DNA of 64,000 nucleotides from Symbiodinium kawagutii (Eukaryota > Sar > Dinophyceae > Suessiales > Symbiodiniaceae): contig VSDK01006142.1 in assembly GCA_009767595.1 (NCBI GenBank), positions 502,172-566,171 on the forward strand. The letters are read 5' to 3'. This document shows, in pieces, positions 45,657-55,262 of the stretch. Numbering within the stretch: the first letter of the stretch is position 1; each line of letters begins with the position of its first letter. Below the pieces are notes generated by a model that worked only from the letters and a program-made list of their open reading frames with translations, was not told the origin of the DNA and searched no databases. The translations under genes and the position numbers were made by a program.

Positions 45657-45753
45657 CTGGTTGGTGGTTTCAAACATTTTTAGTTTTCCCTAGAAGTTGT
45701 TAACAAATGGTTGGTTGACTATTCTTTTTCATTGGTGTTGAAACCACCAACCA
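45657..45753 (+). repeat. M1 element
   Basis: 97 bp, CTGGTTGGTGGTTTCAAAC to GTTGAAACCACCAACCA, with TTTTCCCTAGAAGTTGTTAA and ATGGTTGGTTGACTATTC. Confidence 0.88.
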
Positions 45754-46542
45754 TATTAATTATTGGGTTACCGAGTCATGTTGTGACGTGAATTGCAGAA
45801 GGTCAACCAGCATAGTACAGCAAGGGGCGCCGTCCAGTTAGCTGACCCCATACAGCTCATGGGGTTACCATCAACAAACCTATTTTCGCAAGTATCCCAT
45901 CCTTGACACATACAAGTAGATGCATGTGCACCCATGACTTCTATATCACATCAAATGCAACTCCTAATACCTATCGATAGATGATAAGATAGTCACTCAG
46001 ATCAACCTTATTGCTTTTCCCCTCGCACGTGTACATAGACACATTCACACACCTTGTTTGTTCAGAATCTCGACACATCTGAGCGTTTTGGCCCAATGTA
46101 TCACTAATGTTATCTTCAATGCAAGTTTGATACCGGGGTTAGTCACATCCTCAAAACATGTGTATTGGCTTTGCCTTGTTGTTCGATATGTGGTAATCCA
46201 CTCCCTCTAATGCTCCACACTGAATCAGTCAATGTTCACTGTCTTATCCTTTCAGAAACTAAGCTAGAAGTGGAAGAAACGCAAATCTTTGATGGTTGAC
46301 CTATTTGCCTTTCTCAGAGGGGTACCTCAAAGAATCGCCCGCAGACGCCTTGTCAATGATTCTTTGTTGACCATCCTTGTGAGCCATCATTAACCAATAA
46401 TAGTAATGTGTTGTTCACCATGGTTATAGTAGTATTGACTGCTATCAACAAGTAGTGTTGAGTGAAACCATTTTGATCATTGTTCACCTTAGTTGCTGTT
46501 GTTTTCTTATTCTCAACTCAAAGAATACTTGGTCATGTTCAG

Positions 46543-46620
46543 ATTCTGACTCTTCCGGTAAAGAGGCCAAGTTGGAGTCCAAGAAGCGCTACTTGCACGG
46601 AATCCCAGTGTGGCAAGCAG
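46543..46620 (+). CDS. candidate exon, charged Ser/Lys-rich
   Basis: Acceptor gttcag; the frame reads SDSSGKEAKLESKKRYLHGI, then PVWQA, ending CAG|GTGTTG. Coding-like codons with clear splice sites. A second + frame (CTESQCGKQVLN) is also open. It is not recognised and is placed only by strand. Confidence 0.4.
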
Positions 46621-46882
46621 GTGTTGAACCGCCAACTGTTGGCTGCTGACCAGAAGCTGACAAACAGAAAATCATCCATGTTTGCTCTTGGAAAAAAACA
46701 TTTGGGCACGTTTGTTGTTCATCAACCAACCAGTCGTTGCAAGCAGTATGATGCCATTTTTGAAGCGGCTGGCGAAATGTTGGTTGAAACAACGGGATCA
46801 CATCTTGGGGGATAAGGTCTTTCATTATTCAGTAGCCACATTCATATACACAACCCCAGGAAGTCAGAAGGCCTAGCTGCAG

Positions 46883-46980
46883 AACGACACGGCGCTGCCT
46901 CAGCCGAGGCTTGTTCCTTGGTCTTTCGGCGCTGGTCCCATTGCTCACGGAGGAGAGGCCTGGAGAAGCGCCGGGACAGA
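46883..46980 (+). CDS. candidate exon, unknown
   Basis: Acceptor gctgcag; the frame reads RHGAASAEACSLVFRRWSHC, then SRRRGLEKRRD, ending at GACAGA|GTGGGA. GC-rich and Arg-rich. The product is unknown. Confidence 0.4.
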
Positions 46981-47048
46981 GTGGGACCTCCAATTGTCTG
47001 AAGTTGGTGGAGAATGGTCAACAACGGCTGTGAAGCACCATCATTGAA

Positions 47049-47166
47049 ATGGCTATGGGTCAATATTAACCAACCACTAGTGGGGGATAATGACCAACAA
47101 TAATATATAAGGGAAAACAATGGCTAATGATGGGGAACCAGGGGTACGGGGTTTTGACCCACTGCC
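47049..47166 (+). repeat. M3 element (reference copy)
   Basis: 118 bp: ATGGCTATGGGTCAATATTA to GGGGTTTTGACCCACTGCCA. The interior has GGGAAAACAATGGCTAATGA and GGGGAACCAGGGGTACGGGG. The ends are imperfect inverted repeats (TGGCTATGGGTCAA / TTGACCCACTGCCA). Confidence 0.88.
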
Positions 47167-47552
47167 AAATAGTATGAAATAGTGGTTTCCCATGGCCACT
47201 TCCTGCAATGGTTTCTGATTCATCACGTAACAATTCGTTGTCGCCAGTGGTTGATGATTGTTGATAAGGGGTTCGGAAAGCATCACCAAGCATCAAATGC
47301 AGGGGCTACAACTGCAACCATGGTTGATTAATGATGCTGTGGCCCATTAATTACGGTTGATTAACCAACCATGTTACAACTACAACCATTGCAACTACAA
47401 CCAAGCCAATAATCGCTGGTTGATCAATGACAGTGGTGGATTTAACGAGTAGACCACCATGGAGGCACACCGTCGGCAACGCGGATGTCAAATGAGCACT
47501 GTCCAAAACCTTCCTTTACATGTTTCAAGTTCCTTGTGTCATATCGATGCTC

Positions 47553-47673
47553 GCGTAAGTAAAACCCTCAGTTGCGCAAGGCCGCGTAAGCTCCCGCGTA
47601 AGCTCCTTCTTGCATGTCTCCTGCGTAAGCTCCCGCTGTGGAGGCGTAAGCACCGCGTAAGTGAACGCGTAAG
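47553..47673 (+). repeat. array of seven GCGTAAG words
   Basis: GCGTAAG occurs at 47,553, 47,584, 47,596, 47,623, 47,644, 47,655 and 47,667, often as CGCGTAAGCTCC. Spacing is irregular (11-31 bp). Each copy resembles a 5' splice site (G|GTAAG). The overlapping 92-codon frame (Arg/Leu-rich) is probably a by-product. Confidence 0.75.
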
Positions 47674-48191
47674 GGGATTGATGCGACATGGCAAGTTATT
47701 AGACGTTTTGGTCACCGCTCAAATGATCGTCCAGTAGATTCACCAGACACATGAACTTTGGGCAGCGGGAATCATGTGGGTTTGGTTGACTCATTGATTA
47801 TTCATGATTATTATCTACACATTATGGTGGATCGATGCTTCAAGATATGGATCAATACCAGATACACCAAAAACATGGAGGGGCGAACATCCTAGACCAG
47901 ATCAGTTATGGGATCTTTCAGAATACCCATAGCTTTCTCAAGTTGATCAAAGACAGATCACTTTCATGGCCATGTGGCGCTATGACTCGTAATGCACACC
48001 CCTGAACAGCCAGAGTGTTTTACATCTGTGCCTTTCGCTTGGTGCTGATGTTTCATCCATGCAAACTTGTACTAGTGATACGGGAATTAGATGTAGTCTG
48101 CTGGGAAAATAGTTATGCTAGCAATTCCCTATAAAATGGTAACAAATAATATATCTAAATACCGATGCCGATGACTAAATGCGCTGACTAA

Positions 48192-48711
48192 ATGACCGAA
48201 TTGCGGAAAAGAAAAGTGAAATTGCCAAGGCTCTGGAGCCAAAGTCGACACAGTCGCTGCTTGTTGGCTCCAGACGGAGGGTCTTCAGTTGGCGGTCGCC
48301 AAAGTCGACAAGGCCAGAAGCTCCTGGGAGGTCGCATCTTCGACACGTCGAATCACTCCCACGACCTGCTGTCGCTCAGCAAGGAAGACCTCAGCTCCGA
48401 GAAAAAGGCCTGCAAAGGAGACACGCAGCCATTGGTTGATTCCTGCGACAACAAGGCTGTCCTTTGGCACATAAAAACGCAGATGAGACGTCAGGGCGTC
48501 CTAGGACGTGGCGGCAAAGCAACGTGCAGGAGTGCGCGACGTGCAGGCCATGGCTGCAAGGGCGCTGTTGCGCAAATGCGGCTTACAGTTTATCCTGGAT
48601 TCTGTGGCAATGTATAGGAAAAGCTGTGCCATTGGAAGTTGCCGAGTCGCGCCGAAGCATGCCTATGAAGAACCTGCTTGGCTCTTCGAACTGGCGGAGG
48701 AATGACTTGTG
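48192..48711 (+). pseudogene. decayed coding segment, unknown origin
   Basis: A GC-rich block with coding-like frames that switch. One frame reads GRIFDTSNHSHDLLSLSKED and SCDNKAVLWHIKTQ up to about 48,500. A second frame then reads AAKQRAGVRDVQAMAARALL, RKCGLQFILDSVAM and PAWLFELAEE, then TGA at 48,709. A frameshift near 48,500 would join them. There are no clear splice sites. It may be a decayed retroelement or retrogene, or two exons with a misread intron. Protein family not recognised. Confidence 0.4.
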
Positions 48712-48722
48712 ATAGATCACGG

Positions 48723-48757
48723 CGCGCTGCACAAAAAAAAACAGTTTCTGCAGCGCG
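48723..48757 (+). other. 9-bp perfect hairpin with A-rich loop
   Basis: CGCGCTGCA, a 17-nt loop containing A9, then TGCAGCGCG. It begins 11 bp after the stop of the decayed coding segment, so it may be that segment's 3' end. Confidence 0.5.
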
Positions 48758-48887
48758 ACGCTGCTGATTGACTACGGTGCAGGCTGTCAGGCTATGATGA
48801 TGCTGCTGCTGCCAGCCCTGCCCCAATCTCGATGATCACGCTGGAAGGTCCAAAGAATCCATCGTTTGAAGGATGCGGCCTAGAAAA

Positions 48888-48980
48888 CTGGTTGGTGGTT
48901 ATAACCGGTATGACAAATATTGGTCAACCAAACAACCATTTGTCAACACTAGGGAGCATAAAAACATGTTTAAAACAATT
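48888..48980 (-). repeat. M1 element, reverse orientation
   Basis: CTGGTTGGTGGTTATAACC, then CAAATATTGGTCAACCAAAC and AACCATTTGTCAACACTAGG, the complement of the M1 interior. The far end is decayed. Confidence 0.7.
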
Positions 48981-49274
48981 GACCAGGTAACCAACTGCTG
49001 GAATGCATTCTTTTGACTGCCCGCCTTGAGACCAGCAACTCAACAGTCGGTGTGCGGGGTGCCTTGCCCAATGACTCAAACTCATTCTCCCCAAGCCGTA
49101 GCATTGTAAGCAGCCAGTGGACAAAAGTCACTCAAACATATGATCTGGGGCTGTTCATAGGTTGTACTTACTAACCGTCCACAAATGATGCGCAATTAGT
49201 TGCAGGAAAACTACTAGGTTTAGGGCTACAGAGATTTATCCAGTACAGTCCATCTTTGTGGCTGCTTCTTCCAA

Positions 49275-49328
49275 CGATGCTGATGATGATGATGATGCTG
49301 ATGATGATGACGATGATGGTGATGATGG

Positions 49329-49362
<34 letters not shown>

Positions 49363-49600
49363 GGCGGGACGTCCTTTCCCTGGAGCGGGTGTGGGGCCAC
49401 CACAACCCGCATGGTGACGTCGACGATGATGATGGTGATGATGATGATGATGATGATGATGATGAGGAGGATGAGGATGCTGATGACGAGGATGATGTGA
49501 TGCTGCTGATGATGATGAGGAGGATGAGGATGCTGATGACGACGATGATGTGATGTTGATGATGATGATGATGATGATGTTGATGATGTTGATGATGATG

Positions 49601-49655
<55 letters not shown>
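49275..49655. repeat. GAT trinucleotide tract
   Basis: ~380 bp of (GAT)n interrupted by GCTGAT, GAGGAT and a unique ~60-bp stretch (49,362-49,422). Open frames (poly-Asp/Met; poly-Ile/His on the reverse) are artefacts. Confidence 0.93.
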
Positions 49656-49958
49656 CTAGTAGATGGCGGGACAAGACGCTGCCGTTCCGGGCATCAGAAG
49701 GTCAGACTTGGCCGTATATTTGGATATGTATTTGTATACTGTATATATGTCTATTTCTTACATTTGTTCCCGATATGTAATTAGAAATCAATATTTGAAT
49801 TCGATCGTAAATCTGGTCTATCACTAGTATCCCAATAAATCTATTTCCTACATTGGAAGTATACTCAGTACAATGAAGAAATACCGGAAGTGAACACATT
49901 AAATGCCCTAAATGGCCATATATCTATTTTCTATATTCATTCCCAATATACTAGAGAG

Positions 49959-50073
49959 TACCCTCTGGTAAACTAACACGGCAATGGAAAATCCACCATT
50001 CTATTCGGAAAACTCTGGGAAATCAGCCATTTATGATAGATTTTCCCTTGCTATATCAGTTTACCAGAGGGTA
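49959..50073. repeat. M4 element, long terminal inverted repeat
   Basis: 115 bp with perfect 16-bp ends TACCCTCTGGTAAACT. It continues inward with imperfect pairing (GGCAATGGAAAATC / GATTTTCCCTTGC). It shares CTCTGGT and CAATGGA with the copy at 21.8 kb, so it is the same family, diverged. Confidence 0.8.
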
Positions 50074-50378
50074 GACATACCTGGAACACGTATGACCTTT
50101 GTTTTGGATGGTTAACCCCCAATTTTATGGGTCAAACCGCTACCAAAACAAGGATTTTTTAGGCTCCAGGTTCCAACCACCATTGTTTTGGTGTACGCTC
50201 CAGGTATCATATCCCTACATGTGATATCTGTCATTCTAAAAAAACTAGACATATCCCTATCCCAGAAATATACCAACCATATAGCTGGTATATCCCCTAC
50301 TAGCTAGTTACTTATCATCCCCTATTATTTAACCATTCACCAGCTAGAAACCACCATGGGTGTCGCTTCAATCGCCAG

Positions 50379-50475
50379 GTGCGGAGCGGCACCGCACCCT
50401 TCCAGACCCGGATCTTTGCTTCGCAACCATTGGGAGCGGCAGCGGCAGCGGCCACGGCGAAGGCTGCATCATCAC
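50379..50475 (+). CDS. candidate exon with Gly-Ser run
   Basis: Acceptor cgccag; the GC3-rich frame reads AERHRTLPDPDLCFATIGSG, then SGSGHGEGCIIT, with a donor ATCAC|GTGGCT. The other two frames are open but Arg- or Ala-rich with poorer codon use. The product is unknown. Confidence 0.5.
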
Positions 50476-50834
50476 GTGGCTATCAGCCATTGCTCAGCAG
50501 TTCACCAGGGAATCTGTTGGTCCGTATGCTGTTGTTCACCAGAGAATCTAGTGACTAACCAGTGGTTCATCATGGTGGTTGTCACTAGCCAGACGTGTTG
50601 AATTGGACACGTGGGTTGATCGGGCCCGAAAAGGCACCAGGACTCAGCGTTCTTGTGAATTCTGCAATCATCAGGTGATGCATCCACTCTAGATCACTCT
50701 TGATGTCAAATATGTTGATATAATTCAATAATTTATATATACGTAGGTTATCATGGGTGTAAAGATGAATGTGGGTAAATTGGGCAGATGATCCTCATAG
50801 CCGGATCATGGTGCCACCTTGTCCTTCACCTCAG

Positions 50835-50960
50835 CGCTGTTTGTCCAGCAGTCCCCAGGAGTCCGCGTCCTGGAGCCGGAGAAGCATCCGCAGATGGTTT
50901 CTGCCGGGTTGTTGGGACTCCTGGCGTCACAGTTGGGGATGAACCTGGCGAAATCCCAGG
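50835..50960 (+). CDS. candidate exon, unknown
   Basis: Acceptor cctcag; the frame reads LFVQQSPGVRVLEPEKHPQM, then VSAGLLGLLASQLGMNLAKS and Q, with a donor CCAGG|GTTTTA. The codon bias is strongly GC3 and the helix-like Leu/Ala pattern looks real. The domain is not recognised. Confidence 0.55.
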
Positions 50961-51371
50961 GTTTTACCAAGGGTTTTTACACGTCTAGGCAGGCCTTGAA
51001 CAATAGTTGACAAGTTCTTGGAGCACAGATTTGTTGAGTTAGATTTGATTGTTTTGATGTTGTTAATGCAATTTGTTGCATGAAACCCTAGACAATGGAT
51101 ATTGGGAATGATATTTCATCACATGCTTGCAGAAAGAGATACCATTGGGTATTTGTTGGGGGTCGTGATCACGATGATCACGTTGCTCCTATCACTAGCC
51201 GCATCAAGATAATCATTGTCGTCATCATCATCAACCACTATATACCCTAGTGTCGATTGATTGTGGTTATGAGATCTTACAGCTAAACCATGAATTGGTC
51301 GTTATTGTGTTGACCATGATGATGATGATCACCATCATCCACGATTCAATCAACTACCGGCAGACCTGCAG

Positions 51372-51439
51372 GAAATTATGGAAAGGTTTGACAGACCTCA
51401 TCCGGGCTGAGGGTCGTGCTGTTGGTGCTACCATCGGTG
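51372..51439 (+). CDS. candidate exon, unknown
   Basis: Acceptor cctgcag; the frame reads KLWKGLTDLIRAEGRAVGAT, then I and G, with donors GT at 51,437 or 51,440. It lies downstream of the exon at 50.84 kb on the same strand. Not recognised. Confidence 0.4.
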
Positions 51440-52131
51440 GTAGCTTGGAGCCACGGTGATCTGACCAAGTCTTGGAATGTGACACCACTTGATAAATGGT
51501 GATGATTGATGATGGGGAATGAGACTTAATGACGGTTCATTATAATTAATGATGGTGATGGATTAAACACATGTTTTGAAATTGGCTGGTCATTGTTGTC
51601 CTGCATGTTTGATGATCGTTGGCATATGTGGCTTTGCCCTGACACATCACAGTATTGAACAAAATGTAGTAGTTCAAGCTATTTCACAAATTGATACATG
51701 ACCAATCGAACAATGTTTCATTGTTGTGATCTCGTTTTTGATTGGCAACGTGGATGATGGGTTCCAGAACTATACAAGTCAGCCGTTTGGCATGGTGGGT
51801 ACGACCCAGTTACACAACTTGCCTATTGGTATAGTGGTTGATAGTGATTGTAAGCATACCTACATGGGAATGTTCACAGCACACAAAGCACATCTCTTTC
51901 GAAACATATTCAAGTTGACCAGTAGCTTTCGAGCAGATTTTGATTGGCAAGTGAAATGCTGGCTTCATCTGGAAGATGGTTTTGGGTCGTCATGTCAACT
52001 CAGCAGCAAGAAAGCAGGTGTTTCTGAGCAAACCACAGCAGCAACATCAAGACAACGTTGATTGATCCGTCGTAGACAGCCAAGATCAGCAATATGAACC
52101 AACCAGGGTTCCACCTGTCAGTTCCTGGTGA
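51440..52131. other. left flank of retroelement, nothing assigned
   Basis: AT-rich sequence without a clear exon. The insertion of the YR element follows CCTGGTGA at 52,124-52,131. Confidence 0.5.
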
Positions 52132-52212
52132 TATAGGCTTGAGTTAAGTGAAAGCCAAGGGCTTGAATGCACGACACTATAGCATGGCTGCATGCTGGCG
52201 TAGTTTGGGCTC
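52132..52212 (+). repeat. split direct repeat A1
   Basis: 81 bp from TATAGGCTTGAGTTAAGTGA to GGCGTAGTTTGGGCTC, identical to A2 at 58,199-58,279. It marks the left end of the element. Confidence 0.95.
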
Positions 52213-52413
52213 AAAATAAGCCTTGCCGGGGGAGACCCCGTGTGCGAGAGCCGGGAAAAGCCCGTGTTGGAAAGGATTGTTCCCCCCACCCTCTCCTTGG
52301 TCGGATGCCAGGGAGGTGGGTTGGGGGGGGGAGGCAGCCAAGCATCCCCTAGTAAGGATGACATCATCGAAGGGAAGGTGTGCCACGATGATGGGAATTG
52401 AAATGGAACCATC

Positions 52414-53709
52414 GTGGTGAAGGTGAAAAGAATCTATGCACCGGGTGAAAAGGGAAGATTCATCCTAGGGGATCTGATGGCTGCACAGGAAAGAAACTAC
52501 AGAGACTGGGCCGCCTCAAAGATGGGGCGTGTGTCAACGGTGGATGGCTCTTACCACCTTTGCAGGGGTAAGAGTGAGACCTGCACTGCAGCGGGTCAAC
52601 ATGATGAGGTAATCCACATCGGTCAATGGCGGCAATGGAAGGAAGCAGAGCTCCTGGAAGGGGCACCAGAGGGCTATGGAAGAGAAGCCCAAAACATGCT
52701 TTCGCAGTATTTCAAAAAGCACAATATAGCCCCTAGCAAGGGAGACGATACCGGGCTTCCATGGAGGCCGCCGCCGAGGCAGGGTGTGTTGAACATAGGA
52801 AGAGGCCCACGGGAGAAGCCAGTGACGGATGATGACGACGATGAATCCGATGAGAGTGAAGAGCCCTCTAGTGAAGAGGAGGACAAGAAGGAACGGCGTA
52901 AGAAAAAGGCCGACGAGGACAAGAGACGCCCCAAGAAGGGGGGTAAGAAGAAGAAGAAGAAAGGAGGCAAGAAGACTGCCCGTCGGAAAACAAAGACGGT
53001 GAAGTACAAGGGGCCATTCGGGGTTGGTGAGACCCGGAGAGTTCCAAAGGAGGATGATGAAGAGGAGGAGGAAGATGAGGATGGCTCAAGTCAATCGAGC
53101 CAAGTTTTTCGGAAAGCCCCCTCGGGCCTGACCCTGCACTTGAGGTTGCAGCGGTACGCGCAGCGGCATCCGGGCCAGCTGGCGACTCGACTCCTGCAGA
53201 AGATGGAGCAAGCAACAAGGTTCGAGGGGGCGATGTCGATGAGAAGAGGGGCCATGGGAAACCGGATCAATCCCAGCGCCCTCAGCTACTACCTCGCGAT
53301 CCTCACACCCGCGTTGAAGGACAAATGGAACATGAGGACGCAGCGAGAGCTCCGAGTCCTGGTGGAGATCCTGAACCAGATGGCGGTGAACAACGGACGA
53401 GGAGCAGCAGACATAGTAGCACAGAGGATCAAGGCCCTGGAACAGTCCGTGTTGGACAACAACACATGGAAGAAGGCAAAGTTCCTCGAACTAACCCCCG
53501 AGGAAGCGACGCTCGCCGACAAGGGCGAAGAACAGATGATGGCCAAGGAGTCGGAGCTGGAGGACCGACTGAGAGGAAGGAATCCTTGGCATTGGGACGA
53601 TCATCGCCCCGGTCCAAAAGGGAAGGACGGCAAAGGGAGCGGCAAATCAAAGGGGAAGGAAAAAGGAAAGGCCAAGACGCCGGCCCAGGAGGTGGCCGAG
53701 AAAAAGTGA
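52414..53709 (+). CDS. gag-like ORF1 of the YR retrotransposon
   Basis: Open for 431 codons. No ATG precedes MAAQERNYRDW, whose ATG is at 52,477, so the start is there, at an upstream GTG, or on a spliced leader exon. Layout: an N-terminal ~120-residue unique region; an acidic block (DDDDDESDESEEPSSEEEDK) followed by a Lys/Arg-rich block (KKGGKKKKKKGGKK), probably nucleic-acid-binding; then an alpha-helical region with RLQRYAQRHPGQLATRLLQK typical of capsid-like domains; then a basic Gly/Lys tail. No CCHC knuckle. It ends at TGA directly after GAAAAAG, where the -1 frame opens into ORF2. Assigned as gag by position and charge pattern; no residue-level homology was checked. Confidence 0.75.
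   Translation: MVKVKRIYAPGEKGRFILGDLMAAQERNYRDWAASKMGRVSTVDGSYHLCRGKSETCTAAGQHDEVIHIGQWRQWKEAELLEGAPEGYGREAQNMLSQYFKKHNIAPSKGDDTGLPWRPPPRQGVLNIGRGPREKPVTDDDDDESDESEEPSSEEEDKKERRKKKADEDKRRPKKGGKKKKKKGGKKTARRKTKTVKYKGPFGVGETRRVPKEDDEEEEEDEDGSSQSSQVFRKAPSGLTLHLRLQRYAQRHPGQLATRLLQKMEQATRFEGAMSMRRGAMGNRINPSALSYYLAILTPALKDKWNMRTQRELRVLVEILNQMAVNNGRGAADIVAQRIKALEQSVLDNNTWKKAKFLELTPEEATLADKGEEQMMAKESELEDRLRGRNPWHWDDHRPGPKGKDGKGSGKSKGKEKGKAKTPAQEVAEKK
53701..53709 (+). promoter_or_regulatory. possible -1 frameshift site at gag-pol junction
   Basis: The zero-frame codons AAA AAG TGA follow a G. A -1 slip on AAAAAG avoids the TGA and continues as EKVKRVAREERPPEPAM in the pol frame. It is not a perfect X-XXY-YYZ heptamer (G rather than A at the first position). 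Reinitiation is an alternative. Confidence 0.4.
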
Positions 53710-54305
53710 AGAGAGTGGCCCGGGAGGAACGGCCCCCAGAACCAGCGATGCCCCCTCGATCGAGGGGAGTTGAGCAGGAGCGAATGTTCCCAGAGGAAGG
53801 TCCTCAGATGGATTCAGAGTTGGGAGAAAACGAGGAGCAGGTCTCTGCGACAAGCCCATCTTGGGACAGCTTCCGAGCAGAATTGGACAGCTGGCTGGAT
53901 GGTGAGCGCGAGATGATGAGTGCCGGCCAAGCCGTGTTGAAGGCGTTGCAGAAGTCTCCAACTGCTATGGGGCGATTCAGGCAGGTTTTTGAACAACATG
54001 CTGTGGCCCAAGGAAAGCCCGTTGCTTTCATAGAGTTCCTGCCCATATCGCTAAAGGCAGTGGAGGAGTACGCAGCGCTGGATCAGGCAATGAAAGGGTG
54101 GTTAGTGGCCATGTGCTGGGTCCTCAACTACCAGTACTGCTCCGGTTTTGGGAGTGCCAAATACATGGAACACAACGAAGGGCTCAGCACAAAACAAAAG
54201 CACCTGTTGGATGTTCATCTCACTCCTGCCATCCTTAGGATGTGCCATCACCGAGCACCGGTGCCATCAAGGAGCGACATCGAAATGGAGATCCTCGTAT
54301 GTTGA
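53701..54305 (+). CDS. pol N-terminal region (ORF2 start)
   Basis: Open in the -1 frame relative to gag, about 200 codons. It contains WDSFRAELDSWLDGEREMMS, SPTAMGRFRQVFEQHAVAQG and AMKGWLVAMCWVLNYQYCSG. This is the linker/N-terminal extension upstream of the RT; no separate domain is recognised. The frame stops at TGA (54,303-54,305), but homologous-looking sequence continues in the next frame (YVEMEQLVPEKILACWPQ). That indicates a one-base indel near 54,300, in this copy or in the assembly. Confidence 0.65.
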
Positions 54306-55262
54306 GATGGAACAGTTGGTCCCGGAGAAAATCCTGGCCTGCTGGCCACAGAGTGGTGAAGCAGCTGTTGCCCCTCTGGAAGATTTCTTGGAGGGTGAAG
54401 CACGGAGACAAGTGATGACTCCAATGGAAAGCTTGTTGCCACCTGAGGAGTGGCCTGCCACGTTGCCAAAGAGCTACGTGAGAGCAACCGACGAGGATTG
54501 GGAAGCGTTGGTGGTGGAAGGAGTTAAGAGAGGACTCTTCCATGAATGCCCAGAAAAGGAGATCTTAAGAGATCCAAAAGGCAACAAGATCTTGAACGGT
54601 GCAGGGGCTGTGTTGAAGATGAAGGGAGATCAGGCGTTGCAACGCTTCATCTCAATCTTCGTGCCCCTGAACTCAGTTTCAAAGAAGATAGAAGGAGATG
54701 AGGCAACTCTGCCTTGCGTTGGACAGGTAAATCTGATGAGGATCCCTGATGAGGCCGAGATCGTGATAGATTCGGAGGATTTATCATCGGCTTTCAACCT
54801 GTTCAAAATGCCCCTGGGATGGAGAGGACTGTTTGTGTACGAGAAGACAGTGCCATCCAGGGTGTTCGGAGGTGACAGCACTGAGCCTGCTTACGTTGCA
54901 CTGCGCACCGTCCCGATGGGTTGGGTGTCAGCGGTCGGAGTGATCCAGGCTGCAGTGAGGCACCTAGCCTTCAATGTGGCTCAGCTACCTGGGACCGCTG
55001 AGGTTCAGAAGTGGAAGGAAATTCCGTCGGGTGACAAACTGATGTTGTACCTCGACTCCGTGGATCAGCTGAGGATTGTTTCATCCTCGATGGCCAAGCT
55101 GGTCAAAGGAGAAGAGTCGGACGAACATCGCCGCTTCAAGAAAGCGTGTGAGGAAAAGGGGCTGCCAACAAATGCCTCAAAGGCGCTGGCAGGTTCGATG
55201 GTAGGTTCCCTGCAGGGAGGAGAACTGAGGTCCGACTACATGGGCTTCACCCCGACAAGCAG
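54300..55262 (+). CDS. reverse transcriptase domain
   Basis: The frame runs from YVEMEQLVPEKI to DYMGFT. RT landmarks in order: fingers KSYVRATDEDWEALVVEGVK; palm motif A VIDSEDLSSAFNLF (about 54,763-54,805); motif B RTVPMGWVSAVGVIQAAVRH; motif C YLDSVDQL (55,048-55,071). Motif C has YLDS where RTs normally have YXDD, so the second catalytic Asp is replaced. The arrangement 'DLSSAF...VPMGW...YLD' is typical of DIRS/Ngaro-type RTs. A one-base frame break at about 55,255 separates it from the thumb (AKKKWTYQLVAGVVGRLVFA). Confidence 0.85.

Noticed and set aside
49171-49780. Poly-Asp/Met and poly-Ile/His frames
   Set aside because: By-products of the GAT repeat.
52192-52222. Resemblance of GCGTAGTTTGGGCTCAAA at the A1 edge to the dinoflagellate spliced leader
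   Set aside because: Needs a 4-base gap, and half of it is fixed by A1 itself (A2 continues differently). Most likely chance.
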